Assembly (NCBI GenBank): GCA_946482295.1
Contig: CAMLRB010000060.1
Location: forward strand, 1 to 17,181
Reading direction: 5' to 3'
DNA: 17,181 bases
DNA from: an uncultured Bacteriovorax sp.
GTDB lineage: Bacteria; Bdellovibrionota; Bacteriovoracia; Bacteriovoracales; Bacteriovoracaceae
Numbering within the stretch: position 1 is the first letter of the stretch; each line of letters begins with the position of its first letter. Positions 7,344 through 14,565 of this stretch are shown here, in pieces. The notes beneath the pieces were generated by a model. It did not search any database. It was given only the letters and a program-made list of their open reading frames with translations, and was not told the origin of the DNA. The position numbers and the translations under genes are program-made.

Positions 7344-8111
7344 TTGTTAGCAAATAATGTTGTTGTTGTGAGCGGTGGGGCGGGATTAATTGGAAGACAA
7401 TTTTGTTTGGCAATTGCCCAAAGTGGAGGAATTGCAATCGTTGCCGATATCAATCTTGATGCTGCTACTAAAGTAGCTCAAGAAATCGAAAAGCAATATC
7501 CTGGAAAAGCTGAAGCATTTGAAATGGATATTTCCAATATAAATTCAATAAATGCTTTGCTTGGGAAATTGAAAAATAAATATGGAATAGTTCATTCATT
7601 AGTGAATAATGCATACCCTCGTAATAAAAATTACGGAAGAAAGATTGAAGATGTAACTTATGAAGATTTTAACCAGAATGTTGGTATGCATTTAGGTGGC
7701 TATTTTCTTGCCTCACAACAGTTTTGTCTTTTTTTCAAAGAGCAAGGTTTTGGCAATATTATTAATATGGGGTCGATATACGGTGTAATCCCTCCTAGAT
7801 TTGATATTTATGAAGGGACTAATTTTTCTATGCCTGTTGAATATGCTGCAATCAAATCTGCAGTCATTCACTTAACTCTTTATTTTGCTCAGTATTACAA
7901 AAAAGCTGGAATACGAGTAAATTCGTTATGCCCAGGTGGTATTCTAGACAAACAGCCCGAGGTTTTCGTTAATGCTTACAATTCACACTGTGGGCAAAAG
8001 GGAATGCTGGATGCCACTGACATTAATGGAACCCTCTTGTATTTGCTTTCTGATAATTCAAAATTTGTGACAGGGCAGAATTTAATAGTCGACGATGGAT
8101 TTATTTTATAA
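7344..8111 (+). CDS. Short-chain dehydrogenase/reductase (PtmA-like)
   Basis: A 255-residue classical SDR. The cofactor loop is GGAGLIG at 11-17, NNA at 88-90, and the catalytic set is Ser144, Tyr167 and Lys171 (YAAIK). It should oxidise or reduce a sugar hydroxyl/keto group with NAD(P). The start chosen is TTG at 7344: AGGAG lies at 7334-7338, five bases upstream, and the protein then begins just before the first beta-strand. An in-frame ATG at 7239 lies 92 bp inside the preceding gene, and the residues it adds do not resemble an SDR. PtmA-type dehydrogenases occur in Campylobacter legionaminic clusters next to PtmB. With the aminotransferase and acetyltransferase just upstream it could form an oxidation-amination-acylation set; this is inference. 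Confidence 0.87.
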   Translation: MLANNVVVVSGGAGLIGRQFCLAIAQSGGIAIVADINLDAATKVAQEIEKQYPGKAEAFEMDISNINSINALLGKLKNKYGIVHSLVNNAYPRNKNYGRKIEDVTYEDFNQNVGMHLGGYFLASQQFCLFFKEQGFGNIINMGSIYGVIPPRFDIYEGTNFSMPVEYAAIKSAVIHLTLYFAQYYKKAGIRVNSLCPGGILDKQPEVFVNAYNSHCGQKGMLDATDINGTLLYLLSDNSKFVTGQNLIVDDGFIL

Positions 8112-8143
8112 AATTTTTACTTAGAATTGAACGCTCTTCCAAT

Positions 8144-9553
8144 ATGAACGAAAAGAAACTGGCCATTTATTTTCTTACCGATAATGTTGATATCGAAAAA
8201 GAAAAAAACGAAATCGAATTTCTACAAGAAGTTGGACGAGTTGTAGTTGTATCTACAAATCCCAAAGTGCCAAAATATCCGGGTACTAAACGATTGATCA
8301 TAAAACCACTCATGGGCAAATTGTTTTATTTGGTGGTTATATGGTCAAAAATTGCTTATTTACTCTCATATATTGCTGAAACTTCTTCAGATAAAAAGTT
8401 CTCGGTTAGAAATATCTACTCCGGAAATATCTTCGTTAGAAAATTGATTAATCTTTTCTGGGGTATAAAAATTCTTCCATTCCTAAATGTCATGTTTCCT
8501 ACATATGATTCGGTTTACTTTTTTCCTTTTAAATTTATCAGCATTTTCACGCCTAAAAAGAATCAAAAGATATCTTTATACCGAAAAATTTTCGTTCATG
8601 ACTCGTTAGTATTCAGATTGAACGCTTTCCCATTCTTAGTGCTTCATGCTCGAGAAAATCAGTATCCCACAATTGCTAATATAAAATCATGGGACAATCC
8701 TTTTTATTCACAACTTGCCACAAATGCTGATGGTTTTCTCGTTTGGAGTCAGTCAATGTGGAATGATGTCATTCGAGTGCATGGTAAAGGGCTTCAGAAT
8801 AAATTTTATCATGTTTGGGGGGCCAGGCCGTTTTATAAGTTCAGAATGAATGCAAACCACTACATGGAAAAATTACCAGCACGAATTAATCGATCAGAAT
8901 TAGTCATTGGTTATGCGGCAGCATTCTGTGATGAAATTATGGGAAAACATGAAATTGCCCTGATAAAAGAAATTGCAAGTAAGTTAAAGGCTTCCGGATC
9001 TCATAGTAGAATTTACTTTCGCCCATATCCAATTCTACCAACATCTTTTTACGCAGAATTAGAATTACTAGAAAACGTCGATTTAGTAGGAATAAAAGGT
9101 GAAGCAATAGACTATTCAAACGATGGTAAAGTCTTTCATAAGCTAAATTTAGGTAATGATGCCGAAAGATTAGATTACTTAAATTCTTGTGACTGTTTCC
9201 TAAGTATAGCAACATCTTTTACCATTGAAGCCTCAATGTTTGCTCTTCCGATTATCCATTTTTACATGAAGCCAAATGAGCAGAATGAAAAATTTGAAAT
9301 TGAGTTTTTTAAAAGAATTCAAATCAGTGATCATATTGTTGAATATTTTAACAGTGAATTGGTTTTAACTGGAAGTTACGAGGAATTAATTGCTAAGTTT
9401 AATTCTCTCAAGCTCGAGAAAGACATCGCGATTAACAATGGCCAAAATTTGTTAAAACGAATGGGAATTTTTAAGAATCAAATCGAGTGGAATAGCAGTG
9501 CTAAGACACTTGAATATAATCTTCTCAATTTTGGCAAAAAGAAAAGGAGCTAG
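8144..9553 (+). CDS. Putative GT-B-like glycosyltransferase or surface carbohydrate protein
   Basis: A 469-residue protein without transport or signal features that I can identify with certainty; a hydrophobic stretch at ~59-77 (LFYLVVIWSKIAYLLSYI) may touch the membrane. A KSWDNP segment at 181-186, followed by a predicted strand and WSQSMWNDV, resembles the hinge area of GT-B fold proteins that build surface carbohydrates. The region at ~350-374, with SIATSFTIEASMFALPIIHF, looks like the donor-binding half of GT-B enzymes, where a conserved Ser/Thr-Glu contacts the nucleotide. No named family is certain. It starts 32 bp after the dehydrogenase and lacks a clear Shine-Dalgarno sequence, and it ends five bases before the flippase gene. 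A glycosyltransferase adding the nonulosonate or a neighbouring residue is plausible but unproven. Confidence 0.6.
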   Translation: MNEKKLAIYFLTDNVDIEKEKNEIEFLQEVGRVVVVSTNPKVPKYPGTKRLIIKPLMGKLFYLVVIWSKIAYLLSYIAETSSDKKFSVRNIYSGNIFVRKLINLFWGIKILPFLNVMFPTYDSVYFFPFKFISIFTPKKNQKISLYRKIFVHDSLVFRLNAFPFLVLHARENQYPTIANIKSWDNPFYSQLATNADGFLVWSQSMWNDVIRVHGKGLQNKFYHVWGARPFYKFRMNANHYMEKLPARINRSELVIGYAAAFCDEIMGKHEIALIKEIASKLKASGSHSRIYFRPYPILPTSFYAELELLENVDLVGIKGEAIDYSNDGKVFHKLNLGNDAERLDYLNSCDCFLSIATSFTIEASMFALPIIHFYMKPNEQNEKFEIEFFKRIQISDHIVEYFNSELVLTGSYEELIAKFNSLKLEKDIAINNGQNLLKRMGIFKNQIEWNSSAKTLEYNLLNFGKKKRS

Positions 9554-9558
9554 CTTTA

Positions 9559-10824
9559 ATGAGCTCTTTATTTTTTAGGGCCTTAAGTCTTGCAATTCGT
9601 TTTGGGTGTCCCTTACTAATTTTATATCTTACAGATTCATCAGTCCTGGGAAGTTATTATCTCTTCACTACTTTTTTTACTGTCGCCATTTTTTTTATCG
9701 CTCTTGAATTGGCTATTCCTTTTTCGCGTCTATATTTAAGGGCCAAAAGTGATCAATTAAGAAAAAAGGTTTTTACATCGTTAGTTCTAAGTCAAGGAGC
9801 CTTAGCAGCATTATTAGGACTTCCAATTGTTGCTTTTCATGCAGTTACTACTTCGATGTCAATTTATCTTTCTGTTTTATTTTATTTTGCTTTGGTGACT
9901 GGAGCATATGTTAATGAAGTGGGAAGGTTTTTTTGGAACATAGGTCTTGGTAGTACAGCTTCAAAAAGAAACTTTTTAGAAGCCATAATATTTGCAGTCG
10001 CAATTATAGTTTCAATATCTGTAACCAGACAGGTTGTAGCGCCAGTAATGTTATGGTTAATGATTATTTTAAATTTACTGCTCGTTAACTATGAATTAAA
10101 AAAATATGGAGCAGGAAGTTTGCTTAATATTTTATTTTTTTCTAATGAAAAAATAAAAGTGAAGTCTTTACTTAAGAGAGTGTTTTATTCTGTAAAGGAA
10201 TCTGCTCCGCAAGTTATCCATGTTCAAATACTGTCTATAATTCCTTACATTGAGCGTATTTTAATGGAGAAAACAGTAGGATTGGCCATAGTCGGTTCTT
10301 ACTCTTTTCAGTTCTCCCTGGTTCAATCGGGAGCAAGTCTAATCCTTGTACCGGCAATTTCCGAGGTTAGAAAAAATGTATTTAAAGCAACAACGGCTTT
10401 ACAGGTATATGAGAATCACAAAAAAGCCTTAATGCTTTTGGTTCAAATTTCAGCTGTATCACTTGGTTGTGGAATTGCTTCTTATTTCTTTTTACCAATT
10501 ATTGCTAAATTAATGCATAAAGAAGTGGTCTTTAATATTTACATATTGTTAGGAGCATTTTTCTCGGTTGTAGTTGCCGTTTTTTCAAACGCAGTTTCTC
10601 CCTTTTTTGCGAGTAAGTCTCGACTTCTGAAGGCCAATATCTTAACACTTTTATGTATGCTACCTTTCATCGTTACTCTAGGATATGTTCATATTGCGAA
10701 ATCATTAAGCTTGAATGGAGTAATGCTTATCATAGTTTTGGCCTCATCTTTTCAGCTTTTAATTCGTTTGAATTTTCACTTTTCAAGCTTGATTAAGAAA
10801 AAACCTCAACGAGGGCCTTATTAG
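9559..10824 (+). CDS. wzx: Wzx-type polysaccharide flippase (MOP superfamily)
   Basis: A 421-residue integral membrane protein with about 11-12 hydrophobic segments, roughly at 8-24, 33-55, 77-95, 102-118, 141-157, 160-177, 213-231, 243-265, 290-315, 324-345, 361-380 and 385-405. The opening pattern, with SSVLGSYYLF at 27-36 after the first helix and conserved basic loops, is that of Wzx/RfbX proteins that move undecaprenyl-linked repeat units across the inner membrane. Size is typical. AGGAG at 9545-9549 lies nine bases before the ATG. The stop overlaps the probable ATT start of the next, polymerase-like gene. Neighbours (glycosyltransferases, Wzy-like proteins, Wzz) support a Wzx/Wzy-dependent pathway. 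Confidence 0.82.
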   Translation: MSSLFFRALSLAIRFGCPLLILYLTDSSVLGSYYLFTTFFTVAIFFIALELAIPFSRLYLRAKSDQLRKKVFTSLVLSQGALAALLGLPIVAFHAVTTSMSIYLSVLFYFALVTGAYVNEVGRFFWNIGLGSTASKRNFLEAIIFAVAIIVSISVTRQVVAPVMLWLMIILNLLLVNYELKKYGAGSLLNILFFSNEKIKVKSLLKRVFYSVKESAPQVIHVQILSIIPYIERILMEKTVGLAIVGSYSFQFSLVQSGASLILVPAISEVRKNVFKATTALQVYENHKKALMLLVQISAVSLGCGIASYFFLPIIAKLMHKEVVFNIYILLGAFFSVVVAVFSNAVSPFFASKSRLLKANILTLLCMLPFIVTLGYVHIAKSLSLNGVMLIIVLASSFQLLIRLNFHFSSLIKKKPQRGPY

Positions 10825-11947
10825 AACTTTTATAGTTATATCTTGCGCTTTGTGGTGGTTGCTATTGGCGGCATTAAGCAGGCTTGATCTTTCTGAACTT
10901 CAAATTGCTGCAGATTTTGAATCCTATTTCTTTATTTTTGTCTATGCCCCTTTCTGTATTATGTTGGGGTTGTTGGCCACGTTAAAATTTACCACTTCAA
11001 CATCAAATCAGTCTGATATTGATAATGAGAACAAAACGTGGAACATAATCTTTTACACTTTTATAATTTTATTTCTTTCTCAATTTAGCCAAGGATTACC
11101 ACCAGCACTCTCGAGTGATCCGATGAATAATCGTCTTACCTGGGGAGTGAAATATGTTCACGTGTTAACAGAAGTTGTTTTCAGGATTACTCTTGTACTT
11201 TGTCTGGGATCGGCGATTAATCGTGGTAAATTTTTGAAACGAGATTTAAAGGTCATTCTTCCGGTCTTGATATATTCCCTGTTGGTTGTCTCGAGAGGCT
11301 TAGTCATCGAAATTGTCTTTTATGTTCTGTTAGCTTCAATTTTTATTCATTCTAAGAAGCATGGTATGAAGCTAAAATTATCATTGAAGCATTACATAAC
11401 GTTCGGTGCTATATGGGTGTTTTTTATTTCTTATGGTCAGTGGAGACAGGGAAGTGATTTTAACATTGCGGAATATGGTAAAATGAGGAGTGATAACGCC
11501 GCCGTCTCTTGGATATTTGGTTATTTTTTAGTTAACTTTGACAATCTTACACTTATTATTAGTCAGAAGTTTCAAAATAATGCCTTAACAAATGTGTTCG
11601 GTCCTCTATTGCAGACACTTCAAATTAATCAATATTACGAAGTAAATGACTATTTATATGTTGGTAGATTCAACCTCGGGACTGCCCTAAGGTCTTATGT
11701 AATGGACTTTGGACCATGGTGGGGAGGATTTGTCTTTAGTGCAGTGTGGATTTTCTGGTTAAAAATTCTGGATTTTTGTACATTTCTGAAATCAAAGTTT
11801 ACAATTTTGCTATTAATTACTTATGCCGGATTTTGTTTTCCCATTACGGGAAGACTTGAAGAGCCTACATATTTAATTCCATTGTTTGTCATATTTATTT
11901 TAGACATAGTAGGTGGAATAAGATTGCGCAGGAAATTGGCAACATAA
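10820..11947 (+). CDS. Wzy-like polysaccharide polymerase, copy 1
   Basis: A multi-membrane protein of up to 375 residues, clearly homologous along its length to the protein at 14566-15684: both share ALWW, VVSRGL, YGQWRQGS, FGYFLVNFDNL, LTNVFGPLLQ and FNLGT. Multiple helices, a central polar loop and the locus context fit a Wzy-type repeat-unit polymerase in the inner membrane; the exact family is not certain. The first ordinary start is TTG at 10850, but it would cut the first helix to about eight residues. The open frame continues upstream as IRTFIVISCALWW, matching the paralogue's N-terminus. The only upstream codon with a Shine-Dalgarno-like sequence is ATT at 10820 (GAGGG at 10811-10815), which overlaps the wzx stop as ATTAG. 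No ATG or GTG is available in frame. I chose 10820; 10850 is the fallback. Confidence 0.78.
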   Translation: MRTFIVISCALWWLLLAALSRLDLSELQIAADFESYFFIFVYAPFCIMLGLLATLKFTTSTSNQSDIDNENKTWNIIFYTFIILFLSQFSQGLPPALSSDPMNNRLTWGVKYVHVLTEVVFRITLVLCLGSAINRGKFLKRDLKVILPVLIYSLLVVSRGLVIEIVFYVLLASIFIHSKKHGMKLKLSLKHYITFGAIWVFFISYGQWRQGSDFNIAEYGKMRSDNAAVSWIFGYFLVNFDNLTLIISQKFQNNALTNVFGPLLQTLQINQYYEVNDYLYVGRFNLGTALRSYVMDFGPWWGGFVFSAVWIFWLKILDFCTFLKSKFTILLLITYAGFCFPITGRLEEPTYLIPLFVIFILDIVGGIRLRRKLAT

Positions 11948-11965
11948 AAAACTATCGATTAGATT

Positions 11966-12979
11966 ATGATTACAATAGACCTGGATAATATAATTTTCTC
12001 ACTCCAAAAATTTGGAGGTGCAAGCGTTTATTGGAATCATTTGATCTCGCGAGTAGTAAAAGACAATCGTTTTAAAGTTAATTTATTAAACACATCTAAA
12101 AATTTCCGTGGAATCCCTGCTTTTTCAAACGCTCAGATTTTTCATTCTTCTCATTTCAGAACTTGTCTTTCTCCGACTTCAAAGGTGGTTTCGACAGTTC
12201 ATGATTTAAATTATGAGCTAGGATTAATAAACACAGGTTTTAAATCCACTCTCAATACTTTTGAAAGAAAGTTATCATACTTCACGGCAGATGCTTTAAT
12301 TTGTATTTCTGATAGTACTAAAAAAGATCTTCTGAAAGTTTATCCCCAACTTCTTAACAGATGCCCAATATATGTCATTCATCATGGATTTACTGAACTT
12401 GTTTCGAAAAGGCCTGAGGAGTTTAACCCAATTCAACTTTACGGACACTACGTTTTGTATGTGGGCGGAAGACAAAACTATAAAAACTTTTCCGTTGCCT
12501 TAGAAGGTTATGAAGAATCTAAACTGTGGCAACAAGGAATGAAACTGATCTGCACTGGCTCACCTTTTACTGAGTCTGAAATTCTTCAAATAAAAAAAAT
12601 GAATCTTTCAGATTATGTTTTTTCAATTGGCAAAGTGGGGGAAGGTGAGCTTGGAGCTCTCTATGAAAATGCTCACTGCCTTTTATACACGTCTACATAT
12701 GAAGGGTTTGGATTGCCTCTTATAGAAGCCATGAGCAAATCTTGTCCCGTAATCGCAAGTAATTCATCTTGTATCCCTGAAGTAGTGGATCAAGCAGCTA
12801 TTCTTGTTTCTCCTAGTGATGTTTCTGCTGTGGCTAAATCTCTCATCGATTTGATGGATACTGAGAAAAGAAAAACTTTAACTAGTTTAGGAAAAGAGCG
12901 AGTGAAATCTTTTTCATGGGACAAATCTGCACAGTTGCATATGGAAGTTTATCAAAATCTGGCCTTGGGGAAAAATTAG
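11966..12979 (+). CDS. Glycosyltransferase family 4 (GT-B, retaining)
   Basis: A 337-residue GT4-type glycosyltransferase. The N-terminal half has FGGASVYWNHL at 16-26 and the acceptor-side STVHDLNYE (76-84). The C-terminal half begins with YVGGRQNYKN at 165-174 and carries the EGFGLPLIE motif, giving the Glu246-x7-Glu254 signature that binds the nucleotide-sugar donor. These are diagnostic of the Glycos_transf_1 domain. It would add one sugar of the repeat unit at the cytoplasmic face of the membrane; donor and acceptor cannot be inferred. It starts 18 bp after the first polymerase-like gene without a visible Shine-Dalgarno sequence, and is followed after 4 bp by an acetyltransferase gene. 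Confidence 0.92.
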   Translation: MITIDLDNIIFSLQKFGGASVYWNHLISRVVKDNRFKVNLLNTSKNFRGIPAFSNAQIFHSSHFRTCLSPTSKVVSTVHDLNYELGLINTGFKSTLNTFERKLSYFTADALICISDSTKKDLLKVYPQLLNRCPIYVIHHGFTELVSKRPEEFNPIQLYGHYVLYVGGRQNYKNFSVALEGYEESKLWQQGMKLICTGSPFTESEILQIKKMNLSDYVFSIGKVGEGELGALYENAHCLLYTSTYEGFGLPLIEAMSKSCPVIASNSSCIPEVVDQAAILVSPSDVSAVAKSLIDLMDTEKRKTLTSLGKERVKSFSWDKSAQLHMEVYQNLALGKN

Positions 12980-12983
12980 AACC

Positions 12984-13526
12984 ATGAAATTCAAAGAATT
13001 GCTAATCGCTGATATAAAACGATCTAGAGAGCTGCAGAAACTGCCAGAGGTAAAATTATCTTTCTTAGCAATAATATTCAAAATGTTTTCACCGAGATTT
13101 GCTCCAGTGTTATTATATCGAATTTCTCACGAGTGTTATAAGGCAAAGTTAGATCCACTTGCAAAGATTTTTTCATTAATTAATTTTATAATCTTTGGAA
13201 TAGAAATTGCCCCGAAAATTGAAATAGGACCTGGATTGTTTTTTCCTCATACTCAAGGCACAGTGATTGGCGCGAACAAAATCGGATCAAATGCAATGAT
13301 TTATCAGCAGGTCACATTCGGTGCTAGAGAACTCGACATGGCCTTTGAATCTCATCTTCGTCCAACTATTGGAGATAATGTTACTATTGGCTCAGGAGCT
13401 AAAGTTTTAGGTGGAATCACAATAGGTAATAATTCTGTAATTGGTGCAAACAGTGTTGTTGTCACTGATGTTCCAGAGAATGTTACATTTGCAGGAATAC
13501 CAGCTAAGCAAATTAATAAAAATTAG
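12984..13526 (+). CDS. Serine acetyltransferase-like (CysE/WcaB type) acetyltransferase
   Basis: A 180-residue left-handed beta-helix acetyltransferase with a short helical N-terminus and hexapeptide repeats from ~76. The segment IGPGLFFPHTQGTVIG contains His89, in place of the catalytic His of CysE, followed by MIYQQVTFG and, near the C-terminus, AGIPAKQI. Unlike the CysE-like protein at 6677-7330, the catalytic-site region is intact. It is shorter than true CysE (about 270), as is common for the polysaccharide-associated members that O-acetylate sugars. Flanked by two glycosyltransferase-like genes, it most likely decorates a repeat-unit sugar. Starts 4 bp after the upstream gene. Confidence 0.85.
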   Translation: MKFKELLIADIKRSRELQKLPEVKLSFLAIIFKMFSPRFAPVLLYRISHECYKAKLDPLAKIFSLINFIIFGIEIAPKIEIGPGLFFPHTQGTVIGANKIGSNAMIYQQVTFGARELDMAFESHLRPTIGDNVTIGSGAKVLGGITIGNNSVIGANSVVVTDVPENVTFAGIPAKQINKN

Positions 13527-13535
13527 TGATCTAGT

Positions 13536-14516
13536 ATGTTACAAAATAAAAAAATTCTTTTAATTACCGTCAAGTTCTTCAATTATGAACAAGATATAAG
13601 AAATGAACTCATCCGCCAGGGTGCTAGTGTTGATTTCGTATTAGATAGACCGTTTAATTCTGGCTTGATGAAAGCTTTAACTAAAATTTCACCAGCTTTC
13701 ATGCAAACGTTAGTTTACGTCTATTATCAGATCTACTTTCCTTACATTTTTAAAACGAAGTATGATTATGTGTTTGTTGTTGAAGGGATTACGCTTTCAC
13801 GTTTAGCGCTTCAGCGATTAAAAAAGAGTAGTCCTGAATGTATATTCATTCTTTATGTTTGGGATTCAGTTAAAAATCGTCATCACATTTATCAAAATAG
13901 CGATTGCTATCATAAGATTTTAACATTCGATCCTGAAGACGCAAAAAGGTTAGGATATGACTTTAGGCCGTTGTTTTTTACAAGAGAATTTGAAAGCACG
14001 GAGTGCAAAAATATTAATTACGATCTTTGTTTTATAGGAACTGTTCATTCTGATAGGTATGAAATTGTAAAAAAACTATCAGAGAATCTATTTCAAGGTT
14101 GTAGAAAGTTTCTTTATCTCTATTTTCATGAAAAATGGTATTTTCATCTCAATAGGCTTTTCAAAAAATCATATAGAGAATCTACCAAATCTGAATTCTC
14201 GTTTAATACTATTTCCAAGCAAAAAGTCATCGAATATTTAGGTGTTTCGTCGGTCATTCTTGATATCGAACACCCTCATCAAACTGGATTGACGATGAGA
14301 ACATTCGAAGTCATGGCCCAAAAAAGAAAACTGGCAACTACAAATGTTTCTGTAAGAAATTATGATTTTTATAATCCCAATAACATTCTCATTATTGATA
14401 GAAAAAATCCTGTTATAACTAAAGAATTCTTTCTCGCTGATTATCAAGAGCTGCCCTCTAACATTTATCATAAATACACCTTGGAAGCATGGGTGAGCGA
14501 CTGCTTTAAAGCATAG
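13536..14516 (+). CDS. Putative glycosyltransferase (GT-B-like, family uncertain)
   Basis: A 326-residue soluble protein with a Rossmann-like opening (KKILLITVKFF at 5-15), a middle segment LYVWDSVKN at 106-114, CFIGTVHSDRYEIV at 165-178, and DIEHPHQTGLTMRTFEVMA at 243-261. The order (strand, FIGxxHSDR loop, and a Gly-rich, Arg/Glu-containing helix near the C-terminus) resembles CgeB-like and other GT-B proteins in O-antigen and capsule loci, where the TMRTFE region would lie near the nucleotide sugar. No closer family can be named. The gene lies 9 bp after the acetyltransferase and before the second polymerase-like gene, and has no strong ribosome binding site. Glycosyl transfer is the best inference. 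Confidence 0.65.
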   Translation: MLQNKKILLITVKFFNYEQDIRNELIRQGASVDFVLDRPFNSGLMKALTKISPAFMQTLVYVYYQIYFPYIFKTKYDYVFVVEGITLSRLALQRLKKSSPECIFILYVWDSVKNRHHIYQNSDCYHKILTFDPEDAKRLGYDFRPLFFTREFESTECKNINYDLCFIGTVHSDRYEIVKKLSENLFQGCRKFLYLYFHEKWYFHLNRLFKKSYRESTKSEFSFNTISKQKVIEYLGVSSVILDIEHPHQTGLTMRTFEVMAQKRKLATTNVSVRNYDFYNPNNILIIDRKNPVITKEFFLADYQELPSNIYHKYTLEAWVSDCFKA

Positions 14517-14565
14517 AGCTGTGGAGCAACTTTTGAAAGCACCTGATATGATCCGAAGAGTACAG

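Noticed and set aside
8937..9215. 92-residue leftward open frame inside the 469-residue gene
   Set aside because: Low-complexity Leu-rich reading antisense to a long + strand gene; no start signal or family match.
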